DNA of 64,000 nt from Virgisporangium ochraceum (lineage in GTDB: Bacteria > Actinomycetota > Actinomycetes > Mycobacteriales > Micromonosporaceae). Numbering within the stretch: position 1 is the first letter of the stretch; every line of letters starts with the position of its first letter. Positions 63,176-64,000 of the stretch are shown here, one piece after another. The stretch is from positions 1 through 64,000 of the forward strand of contig NZ_BOPH01000145.1 of the NCBI RefSeq assembly GCF_016863655.1. The letters are read 5' to 3'. Under the pieces are notes generated by a model. It was not told where the DNA came from. It did not search any database and saw only the letters and a program-made list of their open reading frames with translations. A program made the translations under genes and the position numbers.

Positions 63176-64000
63176 TCACAGGGCCGGGGGGATCGTGTGG
63201 GTGGTCGTGATGGTGTATTCGAAGCGGCCACTGCAGTCGTCGATGTCCAGGGTCCGGGAGACGGTCCGGGTTCCGGTGGGCGTGGGTAGCGTGGGCACGG
63301 TGCCACCCGGTCCCGTCGGTGGGTTGTAGAAGCCTCCGGGATCGTCCTCGTGCAACCAGAAGTCGGGACGGGTCATCCGGGCGTTGGCTCCGACGGCGGT
63401 CTCCTCGCGCGCGAACCGCGCGACGAGGATCGTCTCTCCGGCGAGCATGCGGCTGTCCCAGACGCCCGTTCCGCGGTCGTCGGTCCAGGCGAGCACCATC
63501 TCGCTGTCGAACACCGGGTCGCAGTCGTCGAGGAGGGTGAACCTCAGCGGGCTGTACTGCACCGTGTACCACGGCTCGATGGTCACCGGGACGGTGAACC
63601 GGTAATCCGGGGCGCCGGACCCGTCGGTCAGCAGCACGACGATCACCACTTCGCGGCGCGCGAAACCGGTCTCCACCGGATAGTCGAAGGCGAACGTGTC
63701 GCCGGCCGTGGACGAGTACGTCTGGCGCTGCGCCTGACCGTCGAACACGACCTCGATCTCGGTCCTGCGCGCCACCGGCACGCCGGACGGCACCTCCAGC
63801 ACGGCCCGCGTGCTCCCGCTGTCCACCGTCATGTTCCTGGCGACAGCCGTCAGCTCGACGGCTCCGCCGGTGCAGCCCGGGCAGGCCGGGCGGCTGGGAG
63901 GTGCACGCGATCCCGCAGTCGACCACCTGCTGCGCGTCGCCGCGCGTGCCGCGGGCGGTGCGGCGGTCACGACGACCGCGACCGCCGCCACGGTGAGCAT
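63176..64000 (-). CDS. Secreted beta-rich protein, cut by window edge
   Basis: At least 274 aa, with an ATG at the very last bases of the window (64000). The true start may be upstream. The visible part begins with a signal peptide-like stretch (MLTVAAVAVVVTAAPPAARA). The mature protein is beta-rich with charged turns, e.g. TRAVLEVPSGVPVARRTEIE, VETGFARREVVIVVLLTDGS and VARFAREETAVGANARMTRP, and ends in a SRTLDIDDCSGRFEYTITTT stretch. No family is recognised; it is likely a cell-surface protein. Confidence 0.7.
   Translation of the reverse strand: MLTVAAVAVVVTAAPPAARAATRSRWSTAGSRAPPSRPACPGCTGGAVELTAVARNMTVDSGSTRAVLEVPSGVPVARRTEIEVVFDGQAQRQTYSSTAGDTFAFDYPVETGFARREVVIVVLLTDGSGAPDYRFTVPVTIEPWYTVQYSPLRFTLLDDCDPVFDSEMVLAWTDDRGTGVWDSRMLAGETILVARFAREETAVGANARMTRPDFWLHEDDPGGFYNPPTGPGGTVPTLPTPTGTRTVSRTLDIDDCSGRFEYTITTTHTIPPAL

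Overview
The window is about 70% GC throughout, with GTG and TTG starts beside ATG, many ECF sigma factors, an AfsR/SARP-type regulator, a DUF574-type SAM methyltransferase, a subtilisin-inhibitor-like secreted protein and several WD40-tailed STAND ATPases. This points to a morphologically complex, filamentous actinomycete (Micromonosporaceae or Pseudonocardiaceae would fit). The genus cannot be fixed from the sequence alone. No rRNA, complete tRNA, intact transposase, CRISPR array or replication origin was seen. The gene content is accessory in character (regulators, secreted proteins, conflict-type ATPases, decaying genes), as expected of a chromosome arm or variable region.

Region 1-10.6 kb is a degenerate integrated element. 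The 3' half of a tRNA-Pro(GGG) gene (162-204), broken at the anticodon loop, lies next to a frameshifted tyrosine integrase (285-989, minus). A second, shorter copy of the same integrase gene lies at 7342-7689. Between the two copies is an intact two-gene operon on the plus strand. The first gene (1663-3546) encodes a 627-aa protein with an HTH-like N-terminus, a P-loop NTPase and a NYN/PIN-like C-terminus. The second (3555-7265) encodes a 1236-aa protein with about 890 unassigned N-terminal residues, then a P-loop ATPase and a winged-helix-like end. This is the best candidate in the window for an undescribed NTP-dependent conflict or defence system. Next to it are two tandem genes for tiny secreted proline-rich peptides (7716-8154) and a heavily decayed secreted-protein gene.

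Region 9.7-29 kb is a mosaic of small regulators, enzymes and pseudogenes. It holds a frameshifted membrane protein, a secreted beta-rich protein, an MBL-fold hydrolase, a broken Sir2 deacylase, a 5'-truncated maltokinase-cap-like gene, a dihydrofolate-reductase-like protein divergent from a SigJ/ECF41-like sigma factor, two sigma factor plus membrane protein cassettes (19.4-22.3 kb), two ankyrin proteins, and a large LuxR-type ATPase regulator.

Region 29.7-49.6 kb carries three very large STAND-type ATPases (1199, about 1324 and about 1244 aa). Two have N-terminal membrane segments and all have beta-propeller-like C-termini. They are interspersed with an FtsX-ectodomain-like protein, a broken GNAT gene, a secreted lectin-like protein, an aminoglycoside-phosphotransferase-like kinase, a two-gene glycosyltransferase operon (one member a HEAT-repeat/GT4 fusion) and a cytochrome P450. 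The third ATPase is preceded closely by a 183-aa protein that may be its partner.

Region 49.6-64 kb has secreted proteins (one in the subtilisin inhibitor family), remnants of a LuxR response regulator and of a PLP decarboxylase, a P-loop nucleoside-kinase-like protein, a DUF574 methyltransferase, and a DUF4097-DrrA-DrrB-like transporter operon divergent from an AfsR-like regulator. It ends with a serine beta-lactamase-fold hydrolase and two cell-surface proteins, the last cut by the window edge.
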